From: Casuarius casuarius
Taxonomy: Eukaryota > Chordata > Aves > Casuariiformes > Casuariidae
Assembly: GCA_003342895.1 (NCBI GenBank)
Contig: PTFA01000101.1
Span: 310,001-374,000 of the forward strand
Length of the DNA stretch: 64,000 nucleotides
Direction of reading: 5' to 3'
A program made the translations under genes and the position numbers. Positions 1 to 11,997 of the stretch are shown here, piece after piece. How positions within the stretch are numbered: the first letter of the stretch is position 1; each line of letters starts with the position of its first letter. The notes under the pieces were generated by a model, which saw only the letters and a program-made list of their open reading frames with translations, was not told the origin of the DNA and made no database searches.

Positions 1-473
1 ATCATTTTGAAACTACACATATGATGGAATCTCCACAACTGAGTTTAGGAAACATTTGTGTACATTAATGAAAGGAGGACTTTGTATATGGGTATATATG
101 CATACATATCCATCAGTAGCCATGTGATTCGGCAACTAATAGTTATAACCAGAAAGAAAGTTTACTAATGAGCATTTAAATGTTGTCAATTACTTAATTT
201 CACTCTGTTAACTCTGCTATATTTTTCTGTTCTATGCATCATCCTTCCCTCTTGCTGTTTATACCAATGATTACTGATAAAAGCAATGGCTACCTACCTG
301 CTTCATCCAATTTAATCACACTCACTGGACAAGTCTCCTTTGACTGTCTCTACACAAGTATCAATAACATGCCTCTTGCAATGAATTTGTGACCAGTGTC
401 TTGGAAGCAGCACAGCCTGGGGAAATTAGCTTTATTATTTGTGATATTTCCTTTCTATTCTGTTTGTTAACAG
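1..473. other. AT-rich non-coding DNA, no feature seen
   Basis: No repeat, RNA gene or protein-like frame is visible. The last 30 bases form a pyrimidine-rich tract ending TTAACAG at 473, which could act as a splice acceptor for the block that follows. Confidence 0.6.
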
Positions 474-604
474 AACAAAACAATTCCCAACCAGTTTACC
501 CCCCACCGCTGTCTTCACTGGAGGAGAGACAGAGCGAGCTCCACGGACGGGACGATTATTCCAAAGATGGTGTCTTCGCCAAAGAACGGTTACTTTCAAA
601 TGTA
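474..604 (+). other. candidate internal exon or conserved element
   Basis: The block is preceded by a good acceptor-like tract (TTTCCTTTC...TTAACAG) and followed at 605 by GTGAGT, a strong donor-like hexamer. Between them, 131 bases stay open as 2 nt plus 43 codons; the frame begins QNNSQPVYPPPLSSLEE and ends near FAKERLLSNV. It holds about seven CpGs, far more than the surrounding DNA, which suggests selection or recent origin. I do not recognise the peptide. It could equally be a conserved non-coding element or chance. No partner exon with a compatible phase was identified. Confidence 0.25.
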
Positions 605-1239
605 GTGAGTGGACCCAAAATCCGCAGCCTAGTTTTGCCTCTTCCCAATCAGCATTGCCCATGGCTGTCACTCTTCTCCACTGCCGCTGGTTAATATGAC
701 TTGCAGAAATATGAGCCAGCACAGCACAGCTTATGGCTGGTTCAAGCTCACCAAGGCAGGAGTTATCAGGTTGCATTGCTCCCTGAATACATGCAAATGC
801 CTCTTTAAGTGAAGGTGCCCACATTTTTCTAACCCTTTCATCCTGTCTCTAGGAGACAGATAATAAAATTAATTAAAGTGGGTTTTATTGCACATTTGGG
901 AAAGTGATGGGCCCTTGTAGCTCTGGATCAGCAGTCTCTGATTTCATATTTGCATGAGGTTAATAAGGAAAACAAGATAATTTATATAATACCCTCTGCA
1001 GACAAGATTCTGTAACTGATGGCATATCCTTCATGACCACAATGCTGCAATACATTAGCTTATCACTGCAAGTGATGCTTACCTCTTTTGTGATAGTTTG
1101 CAGAGGCATAAGGTTAAACTGCTCCGTATATGTGTATAAAGTAATGATCAACAGGAAAAAAAAAACCCAATGATTCCACTTGTAATTGTTTTTCAATCAG
1201 AATTCCTCTCTGGGGTCTTTTATTTTGTGAAAGGTGCTC
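605..1239. other. unique non-coding DNA, no feature seen
   Basis: Ordinary AT-rich sequence. Open frames on both strands are short and have no protein-like composition. Confidence 0.6.
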
Positions 1240-1372
1240 CAAGCCTTTTTATATCCCTTTGCACTTATATATATATATATGTGTATATATATATAAAAAA
1301 AAATACAAGCCTTTTTATATCCTTTGCATTTATTTTTATATACATATATATATATATATTTAAAATACATAT
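1240..1372. repeat. two-copy 66-bp tandem duplication containing (TA)n tracts
   Basis: The phrase CAAGCCTTTTTATATCC plus TTTGCA occurs at 1240 and again at 1306, giving a period of 66 bp. Each copy continues into a TA-rich stretch (1266-1295 and 1337-1360) and ends in a run like AAAATACA. The second copy differs by a one-base loss in the CCC run and by changes in the TA tract. This is a local tandem duplication around a microsatellite, probably length-variable. Open frames across it are low-complexity artefacts. Confidence 0.8.
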
Positions 1373-1524
1373 TTCTTTTTGCAAAAGCTGAAGACTGGCA
1401 GCTCTAGGAAGTAAATTGTTTTGGTACAGTCCTTGGGGTGTCTAGAGAGAAATGTTACATTGATTTTCTCTTGCAGTAGTAATCTGGCTCTTAATTTATT
1501 TTGTTAATTTTGGAGTCTGTCTGT

Positions 1525-1600
1525 TTCAGATGCGCCTTAGCACTCCAAAGATCACTGGTTTTAGGAGAATGGCGCTTTACAAATACCATTATTAATTACC
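1525..1600 (+). repeat. possible 3' tail of an ancient amniote SINE
   Basis: The phrase GGCGCTTTACAAATACCATT followed by ATTAATTA resembles the 3' tail of old amniote SINEs, which carry GCGCTATATAAAT followed by ATTATT-type repeats. Only the tail is recognisable; the body is too diverged to assign. Confidence 0.35.
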
Positions 1601-4429
1601 ATGCTGAGTTCAAGCAACATTTGTACAGCATTTGGGGATCTTGACAACACTCAAAAAAGCAGGCAGTAGACTGTATATTTGTGGGTTGGAAGAGCTCTTT
1701 GAATGAATATTTAAAACTATCTGGAAAGGAATTGTATTATTCCAGTTTTCTCAGGGAAATTACTGATGTTTCAGCAGTGAGAGTGAGAATCTGTAGAGGA
1801 CTCCAGTACTTCAGCTCTTCTTGTTATTAAATGCTGATATGCCTTATGGGAGGCACAGGATACAGTGACTTTGCTGCAGCATTCCAGGTGTGAATCAGAG
1901 ATGGTGAGTGCCATCAATAAATGAAATATTCTGTAAAAATCATTTCTGCAAAAAATATTTCAACATTTTTTCCGATTTTCATTTTAAAAAAATAGGTTTC
2001 CATTAGAAGAAGACCAAAATTTACCTTTCTTCTTCCTTTTTTCTAACTGGCAAATAAAGGTCTTTTTTAATTTTTTTTTATTTTTTAACACTACAGCTCT
2101 ATTGTGGCAAGCACTTACAGCCCAAGTGAGGCCTTTCGGCATGAGGGCACCTTCCCTCTAACTCTATGCTCCTTACGCTCAGCCCTTTCCACAGATTCCT
2201 TACGCTGAAGGTGTGCTGAGGGATGCAGATGGGGAGACAGGTCCCGCTCTAGGCACCCCTGTCTACTTGCCTGCCTCTCTGCCATCACTCCCAGTCCACT
2301 TTCACACGGACACAAATATGTCCATGCAGGAAGGGAACAGCTTTGGTCTTTCAAAGGCCCTATTCTCCTGTGGTACGAGTGACTCCCCACGCAAGCTACT
2401 TAAATGTGACAGAAGAGGCTGTGCAACTTCTACCTTTCCTAAAGGTGGTCCCTTCCCCATACTATTCCTGTAGATATGTAGTCGTTGTATGTGGCACAAA
2501 GATAACTTCCACTGTGAACAACAACAATTCTCAACATTTAAATAAAGTTACAGCAGTTTGTATTTTGCACCTTGAAAACTGCTCAGGACTTCTCTCTTCA
2601 TATTCAAGCAGCAGATAGTGACACGGTTCTACATGTTTGCCCAGATAAGAAATGCAAAGCCTGGGATGTGGGATGCCCATTGATTCTCATGTTAGACACC
2701 ATTGTCTTTCTGGGACCCAAGAGTCTTTTTGTACCTGTGGTCCTAAGCACTTGAAGTACTGCAGATAGATAGAGAAATGGATTGTAGAATTCGTCCCTGA
2801 TGCCCTGGCCAGCAAGAAGAATAGGCCAGTTGAAAAGGAGAAAAGCAGACCATCAGCGTGCATGGTCTTCCTAGTGCTGAGATTGTATGAAGATGGTTTA
2901 TACCTCATACTCCAAAATCCCCTTATTAATCCAGTAACCAAGTCTGTTTGGCATTTGGGGTTCTTTTTTGCTCCCAGCAAAGTCACCTGGAGCTCAACGG
3001 GAAAAGGAGAAGGCATTAAATAACATGCTGTGCAGCTTTTGTCTTATTTGAAAGGAATCCAGGCAGAACTTTGCCAGAGTGATTGTGAATGTGGTACTTT
3101 TCCAGAAGAGTTTGGAAGGCCTCAGGCTTGGCCAAAGGAGGACGAATCAGTTCAAACCTAAAATTGTGCTAAGTTTTCCAAAATGTAAATGACAGACAAC
3201 AAAAAAGCATGAGAAACATGGAAGCTATAATTCACGTTAACATCTGAGCAGAGCACAAAAGAGAGATGCAGCTGGTTAAATGAACTTCTTTTTCTAAAGA
3301 AACTTCAGTTGTAATTTTTTTCATATTGAATTTTAAAAATAGTCTCCACTTTACCCTTTAAGTGAACTGGAAAAGAACAAATGACAATAGCATGGTAATT
3401 TGGGGGCCAATTTTCCTTAAATACATGTTCTATTCGATATTGAACCCTTTTGATATTTGGAAGCTTCAGGACTCAGTTCTTTGAAAGAAGCTGCATAAAT
3501 TGAGGAATTCTGACAATACCGTTTGGCCTAATAGCTACTTGATCATGATTCCTCAGTGGATCCCACTGTTCTGGCTGATTGGAAGGCTCTCAGTTGCATA
3601 CAGTAATACCGAAATGCCAGTCAAACTGCCACAGCTAGGGTTATACGTGCATTTTCATTGTTAAGCTCTATTGTCTGGGACTTCGTAATCTGGCTGTGAA
3701 ATCATTCTTAGCAGAGGGTATGTATACAAGCCTGGAAGCACATCTACTTGATTATTTTTTGCATAATTTTCAAATAGTATATTCTCTTTTGTCACCTTTT
3801 TTTGTCATTTTTGCTTTTAACAAGAGGAAGAAGGAAAAGTCTTTCTCCCCAAAATCGAATACTCAAAGTTGGGACAAGGTGCTTTTTCAGGCAAGTTCAT
3901 TTTTCTCCTGCTGCTAGACTACCCTCACCAAAAACTGCTTTTATTCTCTCCTCCTAAATAAACGCCTTGAGAGTACTTTGGGGTTTTTGTCTTGGTGGAG
4001 GCTGTGCCAGACATTTCAGAGTGGGTTTGCAGCTGAGATACCATCGGTGGCATTTCCTCGGTGTTTGTTGCAAAGTAGATAGGACCCACTTGCTTTGCTC
4101 TGAGTCAGTATACATAGCACCATATTGAAATCATTATTCCATTGAAGTCATTTGGCATTGTGGGCATGGTAATATATGAGAAAGGGGAGCATAACTGATT
4201 CTTTCAGAAATAACTGAAATGTAGCAGAGAGAAACTGGAAGTTGTTGTGAGTTTTTCTCGCATATTTAAACCTTTTTTTTTCTTTTACAAGAACTAAGAA
4301 CTTTATATGTTGCTGGCCTGTCACATTATTTAATTGTGTTTGAAATTAGGCCTTTTCCTTGCAAATGGGAAGGAAAAAAATAGTTCTTTTAAAATGGGTG
4401 CTGTATATGAGCAAAAATGGTCAGATCTC

Positions 4430-4445
4430 AAAAAAAAAAAAAAAA
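4430..4445 (+). repeat. poly-A run (A16)
   Basis: Simple homopolymer of sixteen A residues in otherwise unique sequence. Confidence 0.9.
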
Positions 4446-4899
4446 GCTCAAATAAAGCACCACTCCTCCTTTCTCCCATTACGGGTTACATGCTCCTTTC
4501 ATTCTCCTTTCTACATACATCTGATCTAAGTACTTGCACTGTGCTCCACTAGCTGTTATGGGAATATTAGTCAAACTCAGTATTACAGAACGATTTCTCT
4601 TCTCTCACATTGATGTTGTGATCATATTATATATTAAGGTTCCATTTAAAAATAACTTACAGATGTTTTAATATAAAATATTCTTTGAAACCAACAATCC
4701 AGTAGTTTGAACAAAGCAGCGTTTATAGTGATTCTAAAAATATTCTTGTGATTCTTGATTACTTGTCATATAAAGAGGTATCACTTATTAACTTATTATA
4801 ACTATTACTTTAAAATGTATTGATTGAGATTTCTTTTAACTGTGATAAAGCTAGGTTAAAAATAAAAAAAAAGAAGAAAAAAATACTCATTTTATTCTG

Positions 4900-5440
4900 C
4901 AAACAACGTCCATCATCTTTCTCAGCGCTGCCCACAGCAGGGAGCCACACCGCAGAGCAATGCCAGGGCAAGCCCTGCTCTCAAAAGACCAAGCTACACC
5001 TCTGTCTTGGGTCAGGCACGTGGAGGGATTTACATGTCGGGTGTGTTTGAGTGCCAGGACCCAGGACACAGAGTGGGGGCGGAGGACATGGTGCTGCTCC
5101 CGGACACGACCCTTTCTCCCAGGAAAGTGGTGGGGCATCTTGCATCTGTTACAGCGTGCAGGCAGCGGAGCCGGAAAAGCAGGGTAAGGCTCGTCAGTGC
5201 CAGCTCGCGCTCTTCACTTGCAGGTAACGGCAGCTTGCATTTCTCACCCACGGCTCAGTTCTTCCTCCCCTCCCTTTAGGATTAGCAGTCTCCGGAGGCT
5301 GCCACCTGAAAACGGGGCATGTTACAAATCAGCGGCCTTGCTGGGAGAACTTGGGGAGGAAATTTATGCAGTACCTGCTGGCAATTTGCCTGGCTTCAGC
5401 CAAACGTATTGATTGCTGGATGCATTAATTTTAGGAAGCA
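4900..5440. other. GC- and CpG-rich block (candidate exon or regulatory element)
   Basis: This half-kilobase is clearly richer in G, C and CpG than its AT-rich flanks. It holds several splice-like signals, notably the pyrimidine-rich acceptor CTTCCTCCCCTCCCTTTAG ending at 5279. Downstream the sequence includes GCATTAATTTTA near 5422, a homeodomain-type AT core. It is not long or dense enough to call a CpG island with confidence. It may be a lineage-specific promoter, a conserved enhancer or an exon cluster of a long non-coding RNA. Frames on both strands overlap heavily, so coding status cannot be judged from frame length alone. Confidence 0.4.
5280..5412 (+). other. candidate terminal exon inside the GC-rich block
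   Basis: A strong acceptor-like tract ends at 5279. The frame from 5281 reads ISSLRRLPPENGACYKSAAL, runs for about 43 codons and stops with TGA at 5410-5412. As an exon it would start with one leftover nucleotide, so it needs an upstream exon ending in phase 2. The 474-604 candidate ends in phase 0 and therefore does not fit. The peptide is not recognised. Confidence 0.2.
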
Positions 5441-8400
5441 GACTTTCTCCATTTTTTCAAAAGGCCAATACACAGCTGTGAAACCATTTAGCTGACTTTA
5501 CTAAGATTATTTGACAAGGGGAACAGATAGATTAATATAAGCAAGCATGTCTTTGTTTAATTGCCTTTCTCTTGCAAACAACCCTGTTTGTTCTGACCAA
5601 GTGGAATGATCTTACTATATCACTATTGCTACCTAAGTGCACCAATAGAGGAAAGGTGTCAGATAAAGTAGTAAAAATATCTTAAATTGGCTCAGTACAA
5701 GCAAGAAAATCTTTTCTTTTCAGGCTGTCTCTATTTCTTTGTGTTTCTTTTTTTTTTCCCCCTAAGAAGTCCTCTCTCCAGGCTTTGTTGCTTGTTTTTG
5801 TTGCTTAAAGTTGTCTCTTTCTCCTTCTTCATACACTCCTTAGTTAGATGTTTGTCTTTTCAAACCAGCACTCCCTTTCAGTATTGACTTTTCAAGAAAT
5901 TTATGTCTTCCGAGAGAGGAGAGTTGTCTTCTTGGTGATCTCTGCAGGCTATTGAACAGATCTGAGTGGTACAGCTTAACCGTGATCTTAAAATGACAAT
6001 GAAAATCAAAAGCAAGAATAATAACACTGGTAGAAGAAAGTATAAAGCAAAACCAGAAGCTTGAATTCAAATTCCCTTGAAAGCAGACAATTTAGATGGG
6101 TGCAGATATACTGGCAAGCGAAGGTGGCAGTTGCTCCTCTGACAGCTCTGCTTGGTGCAGCGGGTGCTCTCCAGGTCATATGAACAAAAGAAGCCTCAGA
6201 GTGGCACAATGCCCCTTTTCCATCCCAACATTGGGCTGCATTCAGCCTTTAATCCTTGTACCTGAACCCATCTCTGGTTTAATGCATTGCTTTAGTGGTT
6301 GGATGAAAACCCAGATAACTTTCCAGTCTGGCTGCTGTAGAAATCCCTGTGCATTTGCGCAGTAACAGCTCTATCAGACCTTGAACCAAAATGAGAACCC
6401 TTATTGTGCTTCCCATCTTAAATCCAAAACTTCACTGCTCTACATCTGTCCTGGATCTGAATCTCTGTTTCTTCAACTTGTTCCCGAACAATATAAAATG
6501 AGCAGCAATATGAGTAAAAATACAAACATTATAAAATGCTTTTACAAAAGATTTCTTTTCCAAGTTAATCTGCAATTTATAGTAACTAGATGCAAGAAAA
6601 ATACTTGGAATGTGTTGTCATCCTCACAGGCTCCCACTACTGAAATATGCTCATTTCTTCTCTTTCCCCATCCCCTTTTCCAATTGTTTCACCAATCTAG
6701 CTTACTTTTGAAAAAGTGTTCCTCTACTGTCACAGAAATACCTCATAGAAGGGAGTCAAAGGTATGGGTTATATTATCAGACTCATAAAATGACACTTGA
6801 TAAAGTGTCACATAAAAGACTTACCAGAGAGTAAGGATTTATGAATTACAAGGAAAAAGAAGTGATTTAAAAATGCAGCAGAGAAGAGAGACTGGGGAGA
6901 TATGATTTGTCATTGTGACTGACAGTCAAAAAATAGTATTCCTGATGCTGGTAGTGAGTAGTGATATCTTATCAGACTCACTTTTAAGACTAGTTGTCTG
7001 CTATATTCAGTACAGTTTATTGATGGAAACATATGGGGAGGAGCAGCCTTATAACAGACCTTGGGAATACTCCAGTGTAAGAGAGAAGTCTACGGAATGA
7101 TAAAATCTAGTTCCATATGACACTGCTGAAACAGCCAAGCCTCCAGGATTTTGGCTTCAAGTTCGTTTTCTTCAGTGGTGCATTCATGGACTCTTACACA
7201 GCTTTCTCTTGGCTGCAATATGTCTGGTTCAAGGAGTTCAAGGTAGTTATTAGCATACTGCAGTTAATGAAGGCTCATGAAAAAATGCCAAAGGGCCAGT
7301 TGTGAATCTAGGTGAAAGGGATGACCAAGAATGAGGCCAGCAATGCTTTACTTACTTGCAAACATAAATTTGACCAACACAATTAAGAAAAAGCAAATAA
7401 GCAAACAAACAAACAAAAGCAGATGAAAAGGAATGGAAGACCACCCTAAAACATCTCATGTTTGGAAAAAAAATTGCAGATCTGACTTTTTCCTAAAATA
7501 TTTCTCACTTACATTCTTACTGTTTTCTTAATGCAAAATTAAATTCTTTGGGTTTTTTTTTCATCTTGAGGATGAAATAGAGAATGTCCCATCATCTGTC
7601 CCACCACAGTCAGATTGCAGAGTTTGAATATCTGTCTTTGAAATATCTGTCAGATTTTCCCAGGAGAACTAACATGTTACAGAACTTTGGGGCTAAGGGA
7701 TTCATAGAAAGGCCCACAAGAGTCCATTTGACTCTTTTATTGTCTGTTTTCAGGGAAGAACACCTCAGTCAATGTGAATAGAAAGGACTACTGAATAACC
7801 TGCATCTCTTGGAGTTTCCTTTTTGCCATAACACTGCTATTTCTTCTTCTCTCTAAGTTTCCCTGGGAAAACCTCTCCCATCCAAATGTCCAAGTTTATG
7901 TATGCTTCTAATGATCTCTGAAGAGTCACTAGATAAATTGTGGATAAGCTACACTTGAATGAAAGGCCACAGTACCAACTTGATGAAGGAAGGATTTTTT
8001 TCCTTTTCTTTTCACCCAAGTATAAATCTTCTATGACTATTAATAGCAGCCCAAAGTAAGCCTTAACCCTATTGAAATTTTGCCATTGATTTTTCAAGAG
8101 CTTAGGATTTTACTTGAAAGAAAGATTAAAAAAAAAAGATATCTCTTTGCCCTTTGACTTTATATACTAAATACACATGCATTTTGGTGTCTGTTGCCTT
8201 TGTAGCAACACGAAGAAAAATACAAACAAAAAAAATTCAACCCTTCAGAAAACTCCCTGTACTATCAAACATTTCAGGTCAGAATACCCAGCCTGGCAGA
8301 TTTAAATATAAAGGAAAATCTAGAAGTTCAGTAGTTCACCAAGATCATCAGGCAAAAAAAGACACAAGCAAAAAAGAGCAGTGATGTTGACAAAGAAATA

Positions 8401-11400
8401 TTGTGAACATTTAATGGCAGTTCCAGTAGCTGCACAGGGTATTGTAGTTAAATAGTTTTGTCAGCTGCTTTTCTTGTAACCATTGGCCATGCCATTGTTC
8501 TGTATAAACCTTTGCAGGAGATAGAATCAGCTTTAATGAAATTTGAGTAGCTGACATATTAGGCAATGCATTATACTGGAAGAAATGCTCCTTGATATTT
8601 TTCCAAAGGACTCTCTCTGTAATCACTTTTCCCTTACCATGCACGATGCAACCATAGATTTTAAAGAAACTAATTATTTTGACATTGACTGTAAATAAAG
8701 AGTTTAAGAACATCCAAGGCTCTTTAGAAATTATTTCCTTTATCCTATATTGAGAAACACACTAAGCAAGCAGCAGAGGTACATTTTATAAGGCCTAGTA
8801 ACTGCTGGGCCAGTGAACCAGACCCCCTGCAATAGGAAAACATTCTGCTGCTACAGCACCTTCCAATTACTCCATCATGGAAAACCTACTTTAAAAGAAA
8901 CAAGTTAAAATGCATATTTATTCATACCTATTTTAAAAGCTATTTAAAAACAATGATTTTAGTTAATGAATATCACTTTACATGGTTTAAGTACCTAAAC
9001 ACCAGATGCAGAAGTTATTTCAGCCCCAAAGAAAACAGTCAGAGTCTGCACTATGGTACCCTGAATTTAGGCTTTGAAATATCTAAAAATTCATCCCCAG
9101 CAAGGTGACTCAAAACATATAAGATGCCTACAATCCCTTCAGAGTCAGAGAAAAGGGATAAGTGCAATGAAAAACAATCTGTAAAGCCTACATGCTGAGC
9201 AGAGGTTTCTTAAAACTATCAATATGAAATGCATGGTGTGTCAAGCTTCAGCCTATCTTTACAGCAGAGGTACTTTATTCAAGATGGTATATTTGGCACT
9301 TCTTCCCATTCTGTGTCCAGGATAGGCAGCCTACCAAGGGACACTCATCCTGTTTTTAAAACATGGTTGCTGCTGCAGTTTTTGTTGCCTATCTTTGGTC
9401 TAATAGGTTTTGTACTTTCCCAGCATACTGTAGACCTCAGTTCAATTTCCTCTTGAGTCTGAGGTGGATCAGACTTCTACTTTCCACTTTATAGAAGGAA
9501 AACCTCACTATTGGGTTATAAGGTAGCTGTGGAGAAGGAAGTGAAGTGAGCAACACCTCAGGCTCTCGTTAAGTTCAACAACCAAGGGCAAAAGGCAAAC
9601 AAACATGCAAGAAGGACGTCTCTGCAATTCGGTGGTTACGGCATCCTTGGCAAGCTGAGGAGCAGTAGCTCTCATCAAACAGAGAGAAATGAGCAAATAT
9701 TTGAAGAACATGTTTTCTTATTTGTAGTTTAATGTTAGTTTCCTTTAATAAAAATACAAAATTTTGACTTTCTGTCTGGCTATGTATCTACATCTAACTT
9801 TAAATTTTTACCCTAGCTTTCCTTCCAAACTATATAAGGACTACCTATTTCAGATAAAGAAGAATTTCTCTAAATTCTCTCACGTCCTCTACTAGAAATC
9901 TTGAGGACAACATTTCTGTAGAAGGAAAATTTCCATTCTTGCTAGCTCCCCTTTGCATTCTCAGATCTGATTGGGATCGGAGTAAAGTGTGCTGTGCATT
10001 ACAATGGGAAGAAGTTCTGCATTCTCTCTGAGTCAGCACTTCTGGCTTAAATTGGTTGACTTCAGTGGAGTGGCGCCAAATTCCAGCATCTGAAAATCTG
10101 GTTCTGTATTTCAGTTTGCAATTGGAACATGAAGTGACAGCAGTTTTACAGAGAGCTTGTCTAGCCTTGTCAAGCCTTGTATTGCAGATGCAAATATTTC
10201 AGATGCTTTGTTTACATTATAATGACTTTGTTTTGGCTGTGTTTATATCTTATTTACAGTCAATTTCTAGTTTTACAATCTATCTATGCTGGTATGAGGA
10301 AAGTGAATTTCACAGCTGCATGTAGGATCATACAAAGAAGCTACATTTTCTTACATCTGCAAATACATTTATCAACAGTTATATATGTCAATAAGGTAAC
10401 AGCAACACCACCAGAGGATGAGATCTCTCACAGCCAACCAGTAGATCCTGAATATGGAATCTTCTAATAGCCGTTGCAGTCAACTTTGCAGTACTTTGGT
10501 GCAATCGGTGCCAGTGAATGTATATCTATAGAAAACAGATCTCATGAAATGGACTTCAAATACGTTACTGGAAAGATTCAAGTTTTGTTGGTAGGGTACA
10601 GTGTTGACCTGCCAGACTTCTGCAAGGAATTGGATATTGTACTATACAAAGAAATCAGAATGGGATTAAATCAACATACTCTGTTGTAAAAAGTATAGAT
10701 TGCATGCTAACCAGCAACACTCAGTTGGGAATTATCATACTGGTGTTTTTTTGCAGTTTGCAGACTAATTGATTTTTGACTCTTCTGCTTCTCACTTTTA
10801 AGCAATTTTTTCTTTTTTTTCAGCTGGAACAGGTAAATTGACACGAAAATAGGTTAAATGGCAAATAATAGAGACAATGTCGTTGATACATCGTTGTTAA
10901 ACAGTATAAACAAATTATATGCATTTCAGTATAAGCAACCATAATGTTGCATTAAAACAATAAATGATGTTCATATGCCTCATACATAGGATTCCTTCCT
11001 GGAAAGCTGTTACTCTAAGAAGGGACTTGGGGGCTGTGGAAGCTACCAGTTTAACACAAATTCCTAGTGTGACACAGTGGTGGAGAGAGGTATGTGGTCC
11101 TCAGAAGATTAAATAGGAATCCAGAGGAGCAGAGAACTACCTTCGCTTTCTTCTGATGTGCCTGCTGCTGCACAGAAGAGCCTTGAGAATGGTTAGAGGA
11201 ACAGAAAGATGCCTTATTGTAAGGCACTGAAGGGTCCGCTTTCTTTCACAAATGAAAGAGATGTTTAAGAGTGACAAAAACACAATCTGTAAATACTCTG
11301 AACTAGAGCAAGTAAATGGAAACTTTTACCAAAAGGTTAATTAATTATTGATGGCAGTGATGGATGGTGGGAGAGCCTCACTGACAACTTTAAAATCAAA

Positions 11401-11576
11401 TCTGAATATTTTCCTAGAATATTTGCTCTAATTCAAAAAGAATTATTGAGCTTAAGGTAGGAATTAGTTCATAAAAGTCCAATGGCCTGTGTCGTGGAGA
11501 AGCTCGGACTGTATGATCACAGTGGTCCAATTCGGGTTTAATAGTTTTTGTTATGCCTGCCAGGATATTAGTATCA
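5441..11576. other. unique non-coding DNA, no gene seen
   Basis: About 6 kb of AT-rich sequence. The longest open frame, 6381-6788 on the plus strand (135 codons), is rich in Ser, Leu, Phe and Cys as expected for random AT-rich DNA, and it matches no family I know. An imperfect duplication of TTTGAATATCTGTC lies near 7624-7652. A small (CAAA)n microsatellite lies at 7401-7418. Confidence 0.55.
7401..7418. repeat. (CAAA)n microsatellite
   Basis: Four-base repeat of about four units, flanked by A-rich sequence. Confidence 0.85.
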
Positions 11577-11700
11577 CAATCAATATTCATTTATACACAT
11601 AATGTGCTTGCCAGATATATCTTTATTTTTACCTTTCTTTTATAGATGAGGAGCTGAGGCATAGATGTTTGTCAGGGACCTGCAATCCATTTTATACTTG
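11577..11700 (-). repeat. possible MIR-like ancient SINE relic
   Basis: The plus strand carries TTTTATAGATGAGGAGCTGA followed by GGCATAGATG. This resembles the reverse complement of the MIR/CORE-SINE segment that reads as ACAGATGAGGAAACTGAGGC. The similarity fades on both sides, so boundaries are approximate. Confidence 0.45.
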
Positions 11701-11954
11701 CCTGATCTCATAGGTATTCCAGTGTCTTTAGCACCATAAGTTTTTGCCTAAAGGACTGACTCTTGTAAAAGTGTTCCCCCACCAATACAAAACAGAACAG
11801 CTGCCTGCAGCTATGAGTCTTTTCTGTTACATGGCTATCTAATCCCTAAGTGAACATCAAGATTTCTAAATCCTTTTCAGCTAAATGGTTGACTGGGAGT
11901 AAAAGGTTTTGGTTCAGAGGTAGCAGCAAGTCCCTATAAGAAAGATATTCTTTG

Positions 11955-11997
11955 CAAACATGCACATGGAGGCAACAGTTTTCACTGTGCATGTTTG
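11955..11997. repeat. perfect 12-bp inverted repeat (hairpin)
   Basis: CAAACATGCACA at 11955-11966 and TGTGCATGTTTG at 11986-11997 are exact reverse complements, separated by a 19-nt spacer. The pairing does not continue outward. The stem is shorter than a usual microRNA precursor (about 22 bp or more), so it may be a chance or regulatory palindrome, or a relic of a small transposon end. Confidence 0.75.

Larger units (their letters stand above)
1373..4899. other. unique non-coding DNA with minor repeats
   Basis: No gene seen. The stretch contains a possible SINE tail at about 1525-1600 (listed separately), a moderately GC-rich patch at about 2110-2480 with only short overlapping frames on both strands, and a 16-base A run at 4430-4445. 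The A run is not preceded by anything recognisable as a retroposed gene. Confidence 0.5.

Noticed and set aside
6381..6788. 135-codon open frame on the plus strand, the longest or nearly so outside repeats
   Set aside because: Low-complexity Ser/Leu/Phe/Cys-rich composition typical of AT-rich random sequence, no domain, no convincing splice sites, no CpG or GC shift.
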